DNA from: Gigaspora margarita
Lineage: Eukaryota; Glomeromycota; Glomeromycetes; Diversisporales; Gigasporaceae
Direction: 5' to 3'
Length of the DNA stretch: 64,000 nucleotides
Assembly: GCA_009809945.1 (NCBI GenBank)
Contig: WTPW01002206.1
Span: 42,145-106,144, forward strand
Below the pieces are notes generated by a model. The model saw only the letters and a list, made by a program, of their open reading frames with translations, was not told where the DNA came from and made no database searches. The position numbers were made by a program, and so were the translations under genes. Numbering within the stretch: the first letter of the stretch is position 1; each line of letters begins with the position of its first letter. Below are positions 1 to 11,957 of the stretch, in pieces.

Positions 1-325
1 CATTATCGCTGTTGATGGAGACTATACAATCAATAAATGACTCAGCCACATCATAAGAAACTGAGTTAATGGGTTGAACTGTTCGAGAGATAACAATCCA
101 ATGATTATATATTGTTTGGTTATAGGATATAGTTACTGCGCAAAGCCCGAATCTTGGAGTGAAATTGGGATAGGGATTTGTATAGTTAAAAATTGCAAAA
201 TAACCATTTTCAACAGTGGACACAATCGTGATCAGAGAATATTTCATATATGAATCTTCATCACTAATTTTTGGTAAATTTATTAATTTTGTTGAATTTG
301 ACAAATTACCATTGTCATCACTATA
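1..325 (-). pseudogene. 3' exon of a left-edge multi-exon gene, open to the window edge
   Basis: On the minus strand a stop-free frame runs from a possible acceptor AG at about 325 to the window edge (about 108 codons). It contains VSTVENGYFAIF, RFGLCAVTISYNQ and NHWIVISRTVQPINSVSYD. The composition is coding-like (aromatic residues, N-glycosylation-type NYT and NQT sites), as in an extracellular or lumenal beta-rich protein. It continues the frame of the exon at 2018-2401: that exon ends in ...GNIK and the joined text reads ...IKSDDNGN. The intervening 1.7 kb intron holds a MITE and a complete hAT-like element. I recall similar hypothetical proteins in Rhizophagus but cannot name a function. 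The gene is partial, its 3' end lying outside the window. Confidence 0.5.
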
Positions 326-1061
326 TGGATATAATCAGTAATAATAATAATAATATGACAGGGTGAGAGATAGTTGTTGATGCAGGTCACTAACTAAAAT
401 AGTAACTATCACTAACCCTAACTAAGTAAGATCTGCATCAATAATGTAACTATCTCTGCGCGGGTTTCACCCTTTCATAATAATAATTACATAGAATAGT
501 GCTGCCACAACCAATTATACCAATTACACCCTTTTCCCTCACATTTTTTGTTACGAACAAATCTAACAAATCCAAGTTTCTTGTTTGCGTTTAACTGGTG
601 TCGCCTGTTGGATCCATTACCCCAGGATTTCGTGGTGCCTGATTAAAAGTCTAATTGTTAGATAGTCTAATGCGTGTAACCCGGATAATTAAATATCCGG
701 TTGATAATCTTGTATTTAAAGAAAAGCGTTTGATTAATAAAAGAGGTAGCTTTTAGCTCTAGTGATACTTAGCGATATTACCGGTAATAGCTTTCGATCT
801 TATTAGTTTTATATCTTTGCATTTTCTAAGTGAAAAACTGTATCTGAGTGGACGTATTAGGTGGAGTACCTGAATGATACGCCAGTAGAATATTAGCCAA
901 GGTGAAATCTACTAGGAAAACCCACAAGTACATGGCATACTGGGAATAGCCGTGACACTGGATTGTAGTGCCAACCCAAATACTAGGATTAAAACATATA
1001 AAGCTAGTAAATTATGGAATAATAATAATTTTTATAAGGTTTATACTATTTAGCACATGTG
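326..1061. other. Intron of the left-edge gene with a small inverted-repeat element
   Basis: No coding text is visible. About 355-473 is a MITE-like unit: GACAGGGTGA at the left and CACCCTTTC at the right, with inner arms GAGATAGT/ACTATCTC and TTGATGCAG/CTGCATCAA. It sits in an AAT-rich microsatellite (TAATAATAAT), which hides any target duplication. Its centre reads ACTAACCCTAACTAA. About 595-1050 is unassigned. Confidence 0.4.
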
Positions 1062-1069
1062 CGTTATAG

Positions 1070-1917
1070 CAGTGATGGTAAATGACCTGAAATGACCCAA
1101 ATGACCCAAATGACAAATGACTAGTCATTGGGTCATTTCGAGGCTCAAATGACCTAGAAGGTCATTTAACATATGTTAGTTAATATTCTAATGCTCTTTA
1201 GCCAATCAGAATTGGCCGTCAAACAAAATTAAACCATACAATCAATAATTGTAGCTATAAGTCAATTAATATTTATGTCTTAAGTAAAGTTGTTCGAAAT
1301 AATAAATTGCATATTTCGAACACTTTATTTAAGACATAAATATTAATTGACTTAGTAAAATTTGGAACTTTAATTTATAAATAAGATTATCAATAAGGAA
1401 AGTAATAAAGTTTGATAACTTTTTATATGAGCAATTCAACCAATAAAATTATGTTATTTTATATGCCAATGAACTAAATGAACTCAATAACCAAAATGAT
1501 CTTGTCATGATTTAATAGCTTGGAGTTATTTAAATTTCGATCAAACGATCGAGTTATTTACCATTCCTAGGTGGGACCGGGCATATAAACTTTTATTGGG
1601 TTTTGGGACTGAGTATACAAATACCTAGCTCAACCCAGCTTACTTCGAAACCTATACGTATGCATTATCATTATGCAGTTAAAGTTGATCAATCTATGTA
1701 AAAATATCAATATGGGATACAAACTCTATATCCACGATGGCCTAATGACTAAATGTCCCTCAAATGACCTCGGTCATTTCTAAATGACCATGGTCATTTG
1801 GTCACGAATCATTTCTAAATGACCCAAAATTGAGATGACTGTTAATGACCGGTCATTTCAGGGTCATTTGAGGTCATTTGAAAAATTTGCAAATGACCAG
1901 GTCATTTACCATCACTG
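1070..1917. mobile_element. hAT-like non-autonomous element with AAATGACC arrays
   Basis: The ends are CAGTGATGGTAAATGACC and its exact inverse. They are flanked by perfect 8-bp duplications CGTTATAG (1062-1069 and 1918-1925), the size expected for hAT insertion. Both subterminal regions (1080-1165 and 1740-1910) are crowded with direct and inverted copies of AAATGACC/GGTCATTT. The middle holds a hairpin around 1261-1351. There is no transposase frame. It lies in the intron of the left-edge gene. Confidence 0.85.
1261..1351. repeat. Hairpin inside the 1070-1917 element
   Basis: GTCAATTAATATTTATGTCTTAA at the left is matched by the inverse reading TTAAGACATAAATATTAATTGAC at the right, with TGTTCGAAAT/ATTTCGAACA inside. 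The same pair recurs, diverged, in the relative at 62453-63165. Confidence 0.7.
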
Positions 1918-2017
1918 CGTTATAGCACACCACCTGATCAGCCAATCAGATCGTAATACTAAATGATAAAATTCTTTTTTTTAAAATAAAATAATTACGG
2001 AATAAGACATTAATATA

Positions 2018-2660
2018 CCTTTTAATGTTTCCATCACAATCGATGATTTCTCCGCACTCTTCATACGCTCTAATATCAGATGAATTATTCGTCCTCACAT
2101 AAGTTACTAGAATAAAGGGTTTTTGTAAAGGATATATTGTAATAGGGTTTACTAAATTTTTATGTGTATTATTGTTTTTGGCGTCATTTAAATACATAAA
2201 TAAATTATCAAGTTTGTTTATTTTGTAATCAATACTATCGCTATTGAGTAAGCAATAATTTATAGAATTTATAGGATCAAATTTTATTTTTGGATCGATT
2301 TCTTTAACTATTCCATTTAAAAAAATAAGTCTAATATATAATTTCTGTTCAAAACTTATTTCACGAATCTTTGAACTACAATTTTTATTTACATTTCGCA
2401 TAATATGATTCCGTCATCATAAGTTTTCATGTCTACTATAATAAATGATGTAATTTGATCACCTAATTTACTCTCTGTGTAGTTAAAAAGTTTATACGGT
2501 AATTGCTGTGATTTCGTTAACATTTATTAATATTTTTACATTTCGCATAATATGATTCCGTCATCATAAGTTTTAATGTCTACTATAATAAATGATGTAA
2601 TTTGATCACTTAATTTACTCTCTGTGTAGTTAAAAAGTTTATACGGCAATTGCTGTAAAT
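2018..2660 (-). pseudogene. 5' exons of the left-edge gene with an internal tandem duplication
   Basis: The frame 2401-2018 gives a 128-residue stretch with FEQKLYIRLIFLNGIVKEID, KPFILVTYVRTNNSSD and CGEIIDCDGN, ending at a donor (AG/GTATAT) near 2018. Just upstream a second coding piece (PYKLFNYTESKLGDQITSFI, then VDMKTYDDGIILCEM) lies in another frame and ends in a stop where the two meet. That upstream piece is present twice (about 2392-2523 and 2539-2655, about 147 bp apart, nearly identical). The outer copy has an acceptor-like TTACAG. The frame break and duplicated exon suggest a decayed or rearranged gene; an unrecognised alternative splice is the main alternative. Function unknown. 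Confidence 0.45.
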
Positions 2661-3786
2661 ACTGTAATGTAATATTACAAAAAAGATAAGACAATTTCAT
2701 CTCGAATTATTTTTATATCGTATTGTAAAAAAAATGCTAAACATTAGATAATCAGACGATACTCGTAAATATATTTTTTACGCTGCTTGTTGACTCAAAT
2801 GGTTCCCTTTTAACATGTTTATAAATAATCTTTATATATATAAAGACGTTCATAATACGTACTTGTCAATTTATTTTTTATACAGTTTAGAGTACTTGTT
2901 GGAAATGTATGCTAAATTTATTAGATAATATTATATTAATCAATTATGAATTTTGAAATAATTTATGTTAATGCTAAATGTTACGACAATCTCGTGCTTT
3001 AGAAATCTTATTTTGGAAGTATCAACGTGAAACAATTAAAAGGTAAAATTTTTCTTCGATATTTTTTTAAGACAAAATCATAACCATTTTTTTGTATTAA
3101 TATATATATATATTAAACATCTTGGCGTTTTTATGCTTTGGAATTATTTTTAATTTATTTTCTATTTAATTTAATTTTTTTTTACTTTGACGAATTTAAC
3201 AAATTTAGAAACAAATTTATTAAACGCCAAATCACTTATATCAAGATTACGAAAATATTAGTAAGCGTCAGCTGAAAAATTTAACAGTATATTTACATGT
3301 AGTATGGGTTGTCTGTCAACTTCAACTAAGCAGATCAAAACTATGTTTTGTATCATATAAAAATTTATTTTTTAATATAACATTTAATGCCGATTCTTTT
3401 AATAAACAGTAATATCCTAGAGATTAATTTGTCAATAATACTGTATGTATATTTGACTATTTAAATGCAGAGTCTTTACAACTAAATAAGAAATCCCAAT
3501 TATGAATGGATAGATAAATTAATCTACTGGCAGCTTAATTTTCATTTAGACTATAGATCCCCATTTGTAAGTACCATAAAGTTGAGTAGCTTTTGATTAG
3601 CCAATTAAAATATTTGTGTAACAAAAACAAAAGAATTATATTTATACTAATAAATTTTTTAATTTGATTCTACTTCTTTTGCTTTTGTTTTGATCTATGT
3701 CGCTAAAAATTGGTAAAAACTATTTTTTTCTCGTTCATGTTTTGTTTGTAGAATATCACATAAAATTTTTATATTCTTATTATTAG
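2661..3786. other. Gene-free AT-rich stretch
   Basis: Very AT-rich with many short A/T runs. I see no coding text, no bounded transposon and no RNA gene. It probably contains the 5' flank or introns of the RRM-SAM relic that begins at 3787. Confidence 0.5.
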
Positions 3787-5094
3787 TAAAGAAAGTTGCA
3801 TCAGACCAACCAACACTATGTTGCCCAACAAGCCACTCAGTGTATATAGGTGGAATAGATAATGCTTTAACAAATATAAGCAGGAAAGTGCTTAGAGACT
3901 TAGTGTCACGTAGTCACTCAGACTATCATGTCTTTGTGGGGTTTTTGCTACTGAACTTCACTCACTTGGCAGTACGATAACTGAAGTATCGTTCAGGTAC
4001 TGCCACCGATAAGATAGTCACACAGATAAGTTTATTCACTAAGAGATATGCGATTATTAACACAAAGTTATTTTATTATCAGAAGAGAAGCTCCCTCATA
4101 TTTATTATTTTCCCTTCGCTTATATACATTCTTTGACTCTCATTATTTACATCATAAATCGGTCATACAACTTTGACTCTTATATCACTACATATTTCAT
4201 TATGCATAATACTATACTCATCACTCATGCAATCATTATACTAATTTTTAATGAATCACGATTATCCGATGATAACATTTGATCACATGTGTACCCGATC
4301 ACTGATCACATGGGTACCAAAAACCACATGACACTTAGTTTCCCCTATTGTGGATTATAAAAACATTCATGTCTTAAAAAAACAAAATTTTAAGTAAGTT
4401 CAAAATTTGTACTTGTGTTTATTTGAAATAAAATTTTTAATCTTATTCTAATAAAATTTAGCTACGGTCATTTGCATTTTGAATCGAAGCAAGATGCTGA
4501 AAAATATTACATAACTGCAAAAGGTCAAATTTTTGTAATAAAAGATGAAAACGTAGGAACAATTGAAGTATATTTTAAGGCACCCACTCATTATAATAAT
4601 AATTCCAATGGTAATGATAATGGGGAAGGAACGTCTTATTCTACTACTGTGTCAAATTTCGCCAAAGTAAAGTCAAATTTTGCAACAGTGAAGACAAATT
4701 TCTTAAGAGTGGAATGGAATGACACTAAAGCAAAGTTGAAACAGCAATCATACAAATCTATCTCCTCAGCATCAAATGTTGCTAAGTTGAGAAGAAGCAA
4801 CACCGAAATCTTATTGAATTTTTGTTAAACAACGAAGAATTTACGGATATGAATATCAGAGAAAATTTTTTAAGTAAACTTCATGAGGAAGAAATAACTG
4901 AAAATTCATTCATCCGATTATGCAAAGATGATCTTAAGGAATGTGGACTAAAGATTGGTCCGTCGTTAGAAGTAGAAGAATATATAAGCAGATTGGGTTG
5001 GTATACATATGAATATTTATTAATTTGTAATGTCAAAAATTTAATTAACTTTAAATTTTTAACAGAATTGCACAATGGAGGCTTAAGAAAATGA
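3787..5094 (+). pseudogene. RRM-SAM domain gene, split by a solo LTR
   Basis: After an acceptor-like TATTAG at 3781-3786 the frame reads ...SHSVYIGGIDNALTN, which fits RNP2 of an RRM. The reading is interrupted by the solo LTR at 3904-4333. It then runs 4334-4393 (...SPIVDYKNIHVLKKQNF), a 68-bp GT-AG intron (GTAAGT at 4394, TTTAG ending 4461), and from 4462 NYGHLHFESKQDAEKYY, the RNP1 half. An Asn/Ser-rich linker follows. From about 4807, in another frame, is a SAM-like domain (FLSKLHEEEITENSFIRL, then KDDLKECGLKIGPS), ending at the stop after 5094. The linker frame ends in TAA at about 4828, so the linker-SAM junction is frameshifted or carries an unseen intron. RRM plus SAM suggests an RNA-binding protein. 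The upstream start is not found. The LTR makes it very likely a pseudogene. Confidence 0.6.
3904..4333. mobile_element. Solo LTR of an LTR retrotransposon
   Basis: A 430-bp unit starts TGTCACG and ends CATGACA (TG...CA ends with short inverted tips). It is flanked by identical 5-bp duplications CTTAG (3899-3903 and 4334-4338). There is no internal region, so it is a solo LTR left by recombination. The superfamily cannot be told from the LTR alone. The perfect duplication suggests a moderate to young age. It sits inside an RRM-encoding exon. Confidence 0.8.
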
Positions 5095-5207
5095 AAATTC
5101 AAAGACATTAATAACTAAAATAATGTCGAGAAATTAACATATAGTTATTTATGTATTTCTTTTCTTTAATGAAATAATGAAATATAATATAAATTGTTGA
5201 TTCTTTC

Positions 5208-5612
5208 TTTGGCTTCGCTTCAATAAAATTTTTAATTACACAATACACGGTTAAAGTTATAGGATCAATTTCCAATGCCTTTTTAAATCTGCAAGTGATT
5301 CTTCATATTTATCTATATATCTGTAAATTGATCCACGACTACACAATGCGTAATATTATCTGGTCCATATTCTAATATTCTATTCAAATCAACTAGATTT
5401 TTCATAATTGCCCATAGTTTGATAAATAAATATGCGAAAATTCAATACTTCTGTATCATTTTGGCTTGATTTGTAAATATTTATTCGAATCTGCAGGTGC
5501 TTCTTCATATTTTCCATATATAGATAAATTATTCCACGATTAGCTAATACGTTTGAATTATTTTATATCTGCAAGTGATTCTTTATATCTATCTATGATA
5601 TTATAAACTAAC
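5208..5612 (-). pseudogene. Tetratricopeptide (TPR) repeat fragment
   Basis: On the minus strand pieces in shifting frames read like consecutive TPR units: VLANRGIIYLYM / GKYEEAPADSNKYLQIKP; NDTEVLNFRIFIYQTMGNYEKS / DLNRILEYGPDN; ALCSRGSIYRYIDKYEESLA / DLKKALEIDP. Three repeats of about 34 residues with the usual small and aromatic positions are recognisable. At least three frame changes and in-frame stops separate them, so this is a relic rather than a gene. TPR arrays of this type are protein-interaction modules and are abundant in Rhizophagus. No start or end is visible. Confidence 0.65.
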
Positions 5613-5879
5613 TAGTCAGTATTTTTTATTACCAATACCCACGTTCTATATGAGCAGTATCTATCAATAATTGTTCTTAAATTCTGAAATGACGCAATTA
5701 TTTCTCAATCGGTGAAAAATTAAAAAATAAAATTATATAACCAAGTGATAAAAATTATATGACCATTAATAATTTAATTATATCATAAACACTCATTTGC
5801 ATAAATAAAAATTTATTTAAAATTTTATATAAAGAATTAAAAAATATATATAAATTTCGTAAATTACACTTATATGAAA

Positions 5880-7200
5880 TTTAACAACCCTACTTATGAG
5901 CTATCACGATAGCACAATACGTAGTTAAGTTAGGTTCTATTACTAATGCGGTGGCATACGTATGTATTGAAATTATTATATCATAACTTATTGTAAAAAA
6001 TTTGTTACAAAAAATTATAAACGACTATGGTGATATACAATACGTGTTAAAGTTGTGTTGAATCATAGTCATAAAATTCTATCATGATTTATTATGAAAA
6101 TTTTGTTATAAAGTTGCTATCATGATACACATTTTGCATTGAAATTACAGTTGCGAATTCTACAATACTATAATTTATTATAAACAATTTTGCTGTAAAA
6201 TATAATGACAATTGTGGTGCACATTATGTGAATTAGTTTTTGTATTGAAATTACTATCATGTTTGCTATAAAAATTTTGTTGCAAAACTTACTGACTATT
6301 GTGGTGATACGGACGGTATATATTTAAAGGTTAGTTAGCTTGTATAGTCATAAATTCTATCAAAAATTATTGTAAAAAATTTTGCTATGAAACTTATGAG
6401 CTATTGCAGCACAGCCAGTATGCGTTGAGTTAGTTTGTATTGGAATTAACAGTCGTGATTTCTATCAAGATTTACTGTAAAATTTATTTGCTATTACAGC
6501 ATGTAGTTGAGTTAATTTGTATTGAAATTGTGGTCGTGATTTCTGACATGATTCAGCACACAGGTTACTGCAATGACACAGTATGTAGTGGTCAGTTTGC
6601 ATTGGAATTAACAGTCATGATTTCTATTGTTAAAAATTTTGTTACAATACAGTTGCAACTTATAACATAATTTACTGTCTTGATATGTAAGTATCGAGCA
6701 GCTTTTGTCTCGAATCATCTATTATACATGAGTATGAGGTAATTTTGGTTATTAATAATCTGATCGGTGATGAAAGTATGATATATGTGTGTGATTAGCA
6801 TTGTTAGTTAGTAAACCAATAATACTGGACAGTGTGACCTGCCAGGACTACAGTCATTGGTCAAGCCTAGTTGCTAAATGCATAATGGAACAAATGCAAA
6901 AAAAAAAGGTAAGCGAACTATTGCGTAGGTTCCTAATAGCAGAAGCAGAAATACCAGTATACGTTTTTCGCAGTTATGCACCATAACGAAAATGAGAAAC
7001 AAAACAAATAACTTGCTATTGTGGTTTGTAGTTAAATTAGTTGATTTGGAATCAACTGTCTTAATTCCTATCATAGTTTGCCATAAAAACTTTATCACAA
7101 AACTTGTTAGTAGTTCGTATTCGAATTAAGAGTTGTAGTTTCTATCGCAATTTAATGTAAAAAATTTTGTTACATAATTTACCGACTATTGTGATAGTTT
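5880..7200 (+). repeat. Degenerate tandem repeat, units about 85-105 bp
   Basis: Units share GAGTTAGTTTGTATTG, GAATTAACAGTCGTGATTTC, TATCA.GATTTA.TGTAAAA and TTTGTTACAAAACTTA, recurring near 6040, 6230, 6335, 6425, 6510, 6590 and 7030-7170. The same family appears at 20700-20960 and inverted at about 60060-60640. The copies are strongly diverged, so this is an old tandem array that has spread. Short frames here (6440-6670, 6801-6986) are repeat sequence rather than genes. Confidence 0.6.
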
Positions 7201-7527
7201 ACTGTAAATTATTATTGTCCAATCAGCTATTTTATTGCTATATGATGAAAAAACATACGGAAATAGGTTCGCTATCCAGGCAAGCTCTTGCGTTACATAC
7301 TCAAAACTTCAACATCTATGACGAAAGCCTCTCTAGACTAGGACGAATTAATTGAACCTGTACCAATCATTCTCCCAACTTGTCAAATGCATAAACCACT
7401 GACCTCTCGATTCCTAACTTTCTAAACCCCAAGGTCCTAAATTGCACTCCGTCCACTACATGAAACGCAAACATAAGAAAAATAGCTAACATACTAAAAA
7501 AGGAATTGGGGTCATCCTGCAGTATCT

Positions 7528-7765
7528 ATTTAGGTCCTTGCACTGTTACTGCAGCCGCGGAGTTATAACTATCCACTAATAAGGGTCCTTGTACTGCCAC
7601 TGCAGCCACGGAGCCTAACTATGCACTAATAAGAGTCTAGCACTGCTACCACAGCTATGGAGCCCACAAATTGCTATTTATGGTCCTTGCACTGCCCATG
7701 CAGCCGCAAAGCCCAGAAACTAACTGCAAAGCTCTTTGTACTGCACTGTAATCGTGGATCCTTAA
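7528..7765 (-). repeat. GC-richer minisatellite, about 50-bp units
   Basis: About five units carry GGTCCTTG.ACTGC, CTGCAGCC.CGGAGCC and CTA.TA at about 49-51 bp spacing. The reverse complement of the core (GGCTCC.TGGCTGCA, GTGGCAGTACAAGGACC) is the core of the minisatellite at 37785-38055. The two loci are the same family in opposite orientation. Confidence 0.65.
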
Positions 7766-9955
7766 CAATCCAATATATCGCCCAACCAGACCGATGCTAC
7801 TAATACTTGTCGGACTACTTAAAATGAGGGTGGGAGGGAGAAGAGCCGGCCTTTACCAAGGCAGTGAAACAAAAGATAACATCCTCTCTTCTGAACAAAA
7901 AAAAAAACCTCATAAACATCCCATAACGTCCGCAAGTCCACAGCCTCCCATTCATACCCCTCAATATATCCTATTTAATATTCATAGAAACCTAAATTCG
8001 CCATATATCATCCCAGTAAAAACAAAAAACAAAATCCTGCCCTTAACACAAAGCCTCATCAAAGCGCTAGACTAACCATAAAAGTCAAATATCACATGTG
8101 ATCTGCAATAAAGTCAGCTGGTCTTGCAAAATTTCAGTGCGATACTTGATTTAACGTAAATCGACACATAATACTGTATGTGGTTAAGGCTGATTTGATA
8201 CTATCATGTTGAAACAATTGTTAAATCCTGATGTGATAATAAATTGCTCATCGACATATTAGTCTTAACATTTTACCACGGTTTGTATAACTAATCAAAA
8301 GCGTTAAAGCATAATAACTTGATCATATAAATTATAAACGGGCGAAGTTAAATCATGATACTATCCATTTAGTGCTATACCCAAACGGAGACTAGTATTC
8401 GTACACACCATTTCACTCTTCAGATAACCATACACTTCATTGCATTCCGTTCCTGGAATTCACACAAAAATACAGAAAATCACGGTAATGACCATCCAAT
8501 TAGATGCCCAGAATCTGCGACTCCGCTTAACTCACTATTAAACCATACACTACGTACTTTATACTCTGTTCCTGGCATGTCTTATCACGTTGATTATGCT
8601 ATTATACGTAGTATATTTGGCTTATAAAATCGTTCCTCTAACAAAGCCACAGGCAAATAAACTTGTTCATTATGTTAAAATCTATTCTATTTTAGTAGAT
8701 AGATAAAATAACAATTGAAATGGCTTAGAACGGGTCTATCCGATGCTAGATACAGAGTTTCACAAAGACACCTTGTGAAAGTATATATAAGCTGCATGTT
8801 CGTAAGGTGGAAGGGTGGGTGTTACTCTACTAGTACATGGATCAGATCAAGGGATTCGATAAAAGTTACATTGAATAGTATCTAGTATCTAGTATCTATC
8901 GATTTAACTTTTTTCCTAATTCGTAAAGTAGATCTTGCTAAAAAAGAGTATAGTAGGCAAATGTTTTGACGATCTCTAATCGAGAACTTCACGGGAACCA
9001 TTTAAAAAAAAAACTTAAATTTACCATTTATAAAAAGCTTGTAGCACTTCTACAAAAGTACAAGCACGAACAAAAAAGGAAAAATATACGAGTAAAATGT
9101 AAAGGGTGTTAATGATCGTGATCTGCAACACTGATAAAAAAAAAAACTCATTTAACAAGCACAATCGTCGTAAAACAAAAAATTTGTATGTAATTCATGA
9201 GGCTGAGCAAATCGGTTTAAAAAGCTTTAAAACTTAAAATATATGAGTGATGGGAAGAGAAACCTGTAAATTGAGCTACTTTCCTATAAAAAAAGTCGAT
9301 CCATGTTTTATATTCCATGGTTTTTCCATAAATGTTGAATATTCAGGTAATTTATAACTTTAGGAGCCTGTCTAGATTTGTCGATTATGTTCCAGATTCA
9401 CGGAGTTTTCACAAAAAATATGTAGAAATTACAAAAATATTTGGAAAAATTTTTTTTACAGCCCTTTTAATAGAAAACAAGTAATTTAAGCACTTATTAT
9501 TTGATTTTAATATCATTTGAACTATATTATTAAACCTTAAGTTTTTGATTGCTTGGTTTTAAGATTTTTATGTTAAAAGTAAATACACAAAAAGCATGAT
9601 TTGCATGTTTTCTTTTCCTGTCACTCATATGGTTATAATCTTTAATTTTTTTTTGATACTAATCATAGTTACTAACATTAAAATTTCCTTTATATAAAAA
9701 CTGTTTAAAGAATAATAAATATTTTTTAGAGCCATATTACTTATTTAATATGTTTAAATACATATAATAGTAACGACTACTGGATAATAATGATTATAAA
9801 CCAGTCGAAATAGATATTTAGCTTCATATTTGTATTGGATTACAAATATATATGTAATAATTTGAATTTAAGTTTATATTTATGTTTATTTAGTTAGTAA
9901 CTTCTTTTACAAAAGGCTTTCAAGCTTCTCACTTAATAGAGCAGAAAAAAGTTTT
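7766..9955. other. Gene-free stretch
   Basis: A 93-codon open frame at 7794-8075 is proline- and lysine-rich, without recognisable domain, and I do not call it a gene. The remainder is AT-rich with short direct repeats (GTATCTA around 8877-8898). A segment near 8250-8340 (TATAACTAATCAAAAGCGTTAAAG) resembles one near 23670-23720, so some of this is dispersed repeat. Confidence 0.45.
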
Positions 9956-9957
9956 TC

Positions 9958-10230
9958 TTTTTTTTTTGTTGTTGTTGTTGTCCGCATAATATAATAAACT
10001 GATATTTACTCAGTTTAGAAATATTAATATATTGGAAATACACTCTATTTTTTTTCTGTTGCTATTGTCCGCACAGTATAATAAACTGATATTTGCTCAG
10101 TTTAGAAATATTAATTTATTGGATATCCATTGTTTTTTGTTTTTTGTTTTATTTTGTTGTTGTTGTGTCCGCACAGTATAATAAGCTGATATTTACTCAG
10201 TTTAGAAATATTAATTTATTGGATATCCAC
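9958..10230. repeat. Three tandem copies of an about 95-bp unit
   Basis: TGTCCGCA, CAGTATAATAA, CTGATATTTACTCAGTTTAG and AAATATTAATTTATTGGATA recur starting near 9980, 10069 and 10166. They are separated by variable T/TTG-rich spacers. The array lies about 100 bp past the 3' end of the first SDR gene. Confidence 0.8.
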
Positions 10231-10326
10231 TATTTAATATAATTACATGAAATTCATCTAACTATTATATTTATAACGGAAAAGGCCACCTATTTATCAA
10301 ATATGCCGATTATTGAGTAAATTAAA

Positions 10327-11672
10327 TTATTTTTGTGATAATTTTCCGTTAATCAAATTTTCCGTAAATTCCCAAAGTCTCTTAGCCAAATCATCATCTT
10401 CAGCGTATGAAGATTTTTCACCTTCTATACCGAATGGGACAAAATACCTTCCACGATAATTTTTCTCTTCGATTTCTGGACTAGTAGCACAATATAAGGT
10501 AGTAATAGCTCCATCCTCCATTGAGATAGATGAAGATAAAAATGTTTCTGAAAAAGATAAATCATTTTTTCTTAACATTGGGGTATCTACCAGTCCTAAA
10601 ATAGATAATAAAGTAATAAATATATAAATTGGCTAATATATATTGTTGGTTTAGTTAAATTTTGAAAAAATTTTATTATACCTGGATGAATAGTGTTAGC
10701 ATATACTTGCTCTCCTTCGAGATATCGTCTATTTAATTCGTCAGTGAATAGAATATTTGCAAGTTTGGATTGTCGATAACGTTGTTTCGAGTCGTGTGCA
10801 TTTGGATCATTTAATGCTTCGAATTCAATTCCAGTTGCTCTACGATGACCCATACTGCTAACATTTACTATACGTGCTGGTTGTGAAGCTTTAATTTTTG
10901 GCAATAATAATTTAGTGAAAAGCTAATAATACAAAAAAATGCTATGAATTTTTTTATTTATCATCGTTGTAATTTAAGAATTTATCGGTTCGTCAATTTA
11001 TTTACTTACGAAAGGTCCGACATGATTTACTCCAAATTCTTCTTGAATTCCATCCTCAGTAAGTGAAAATGTCCTATTTATTAAATTACTTGTTTATTCA
11101 AAATTTTTTTTACATTATAAATGAAAGAATTTATAATTTTAATATTATTACTTACTCTGTTGTGATTCCCGCATTGTTAATTCTGATAAATATGATAAGC
11201 AATAATTAATTATTTAAAATTTTTTAACATTTAAACTATTATATAATAAATATAATAATAGAACTTACAGAATGTGTAGTGGTAAATTTCTTGCCAAGAA
11301 ATTTTCAGCGCATTCTTTAACAGATTTCAAACTTTTTAAATTCAAATGCATAAATTCAACATCTTTATTACCAATCTCTGATTTGATGGATTCAACGGCA
11401 GCCTGCCCTTTCTCGATATTACGACCTAACAGGAACACATGTGCATTTTTTCTGGCCAATTCTCTACACGTAATATAACCTATTCCAGCATTTCCTCCCG
11501 TAACGATTACAACCTAGAGATAATATATAGTTAAAATTTCAATATTTTCGAGATTTTACATTTCAATTAATTGGATGAAAAATAATAATCTAATTACTTT
11601 TCCAGTAAGGTCAGGAATTTTATCAAAAGTAAAATGTTTTTCTTCAGGGTGTTTAGCAACAATTGATTCCAT
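10327..11672 (-). CDS. Short-chain dehydrogenase/reductase, retinol-dehydrogenase-like, copy 1
   Basis: Six exons on the minus strand: 11672-11598, 11513-11269, 11182-11156, 11073-11010, 10922-10682 and 10595-10327. All introns are GT-AG (mostly GTAAGT) and short. The joined frame is 306 aa, as expected for an RDH11-14-type SDR. Visible landmarks are the Rossmann TGGNAGIG (residues 30-37), the NNAG strand (109-112), VNVSS with catalytic Ser160, and YRQSK with Tyr186 and Lys190, then HPG. These enzymes reduce or oxidise carbonyl/alcohol groups with NAD(P); the substrate here is unknown. No signal peptide or membrane anchor is evident. The start is the first ATG after the TATA block and is conserved in the paralogs. 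It appears functional. Confidence 0.9.
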
Positions 11673-11719
11673 TTTTTTTGTTTGAGAAATAAATTGAGCG
11701 TAAAGTAGCGGAAAGAAGG

Positions 11720-11733
11720 CATATTTATAAGGT
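11720..11733 (-). promoter_or_regulatory. TATA-like block of SDR copy 1
   Basis: CCTTATAAATATGCC on the minus strand lies about 50 bp before the start codon. The same block with similar flanks stands before copy 3 and is missing before copies 2 and 4. Conservation between paralogs supports a core promoter role; this is inference. Confidence 0.5.
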
Positions 11734-11957
11734 TTCTCTAATCATGACTAACTGCGTAACGAATTGATAATTTAGCCGATAACCGACAAATTAAATTGCC
11801 TATTATAGTAATAATATTATTAGTATGGCATGCATATTGATATATATGTCGAATTTTCGTACTAACTTTCCCCAAAGTTTCCATTTGGTGAAAACAAATT
11901 ACATCACTGATCAGAATGGATAAGTAATATTTTTCAAACATTATAATTAAAATTTTA

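Noticed and set aside
595-700. Shared GGATTTCGTGGTGCC with 27570-27590 as a retrotransposon landmark
   Set aside because: Only about 15 bp match and the surrounding sequence differs; too little to call an element.
1070-1917. Mutator assignment from a 10-bp duplication GCGTTATAGC
   Set aside because: The 10-bp reading includes terminal C/G of the element. With ends at CAGTG the duplication is 8 bp, in line with the other hAT-like elements.
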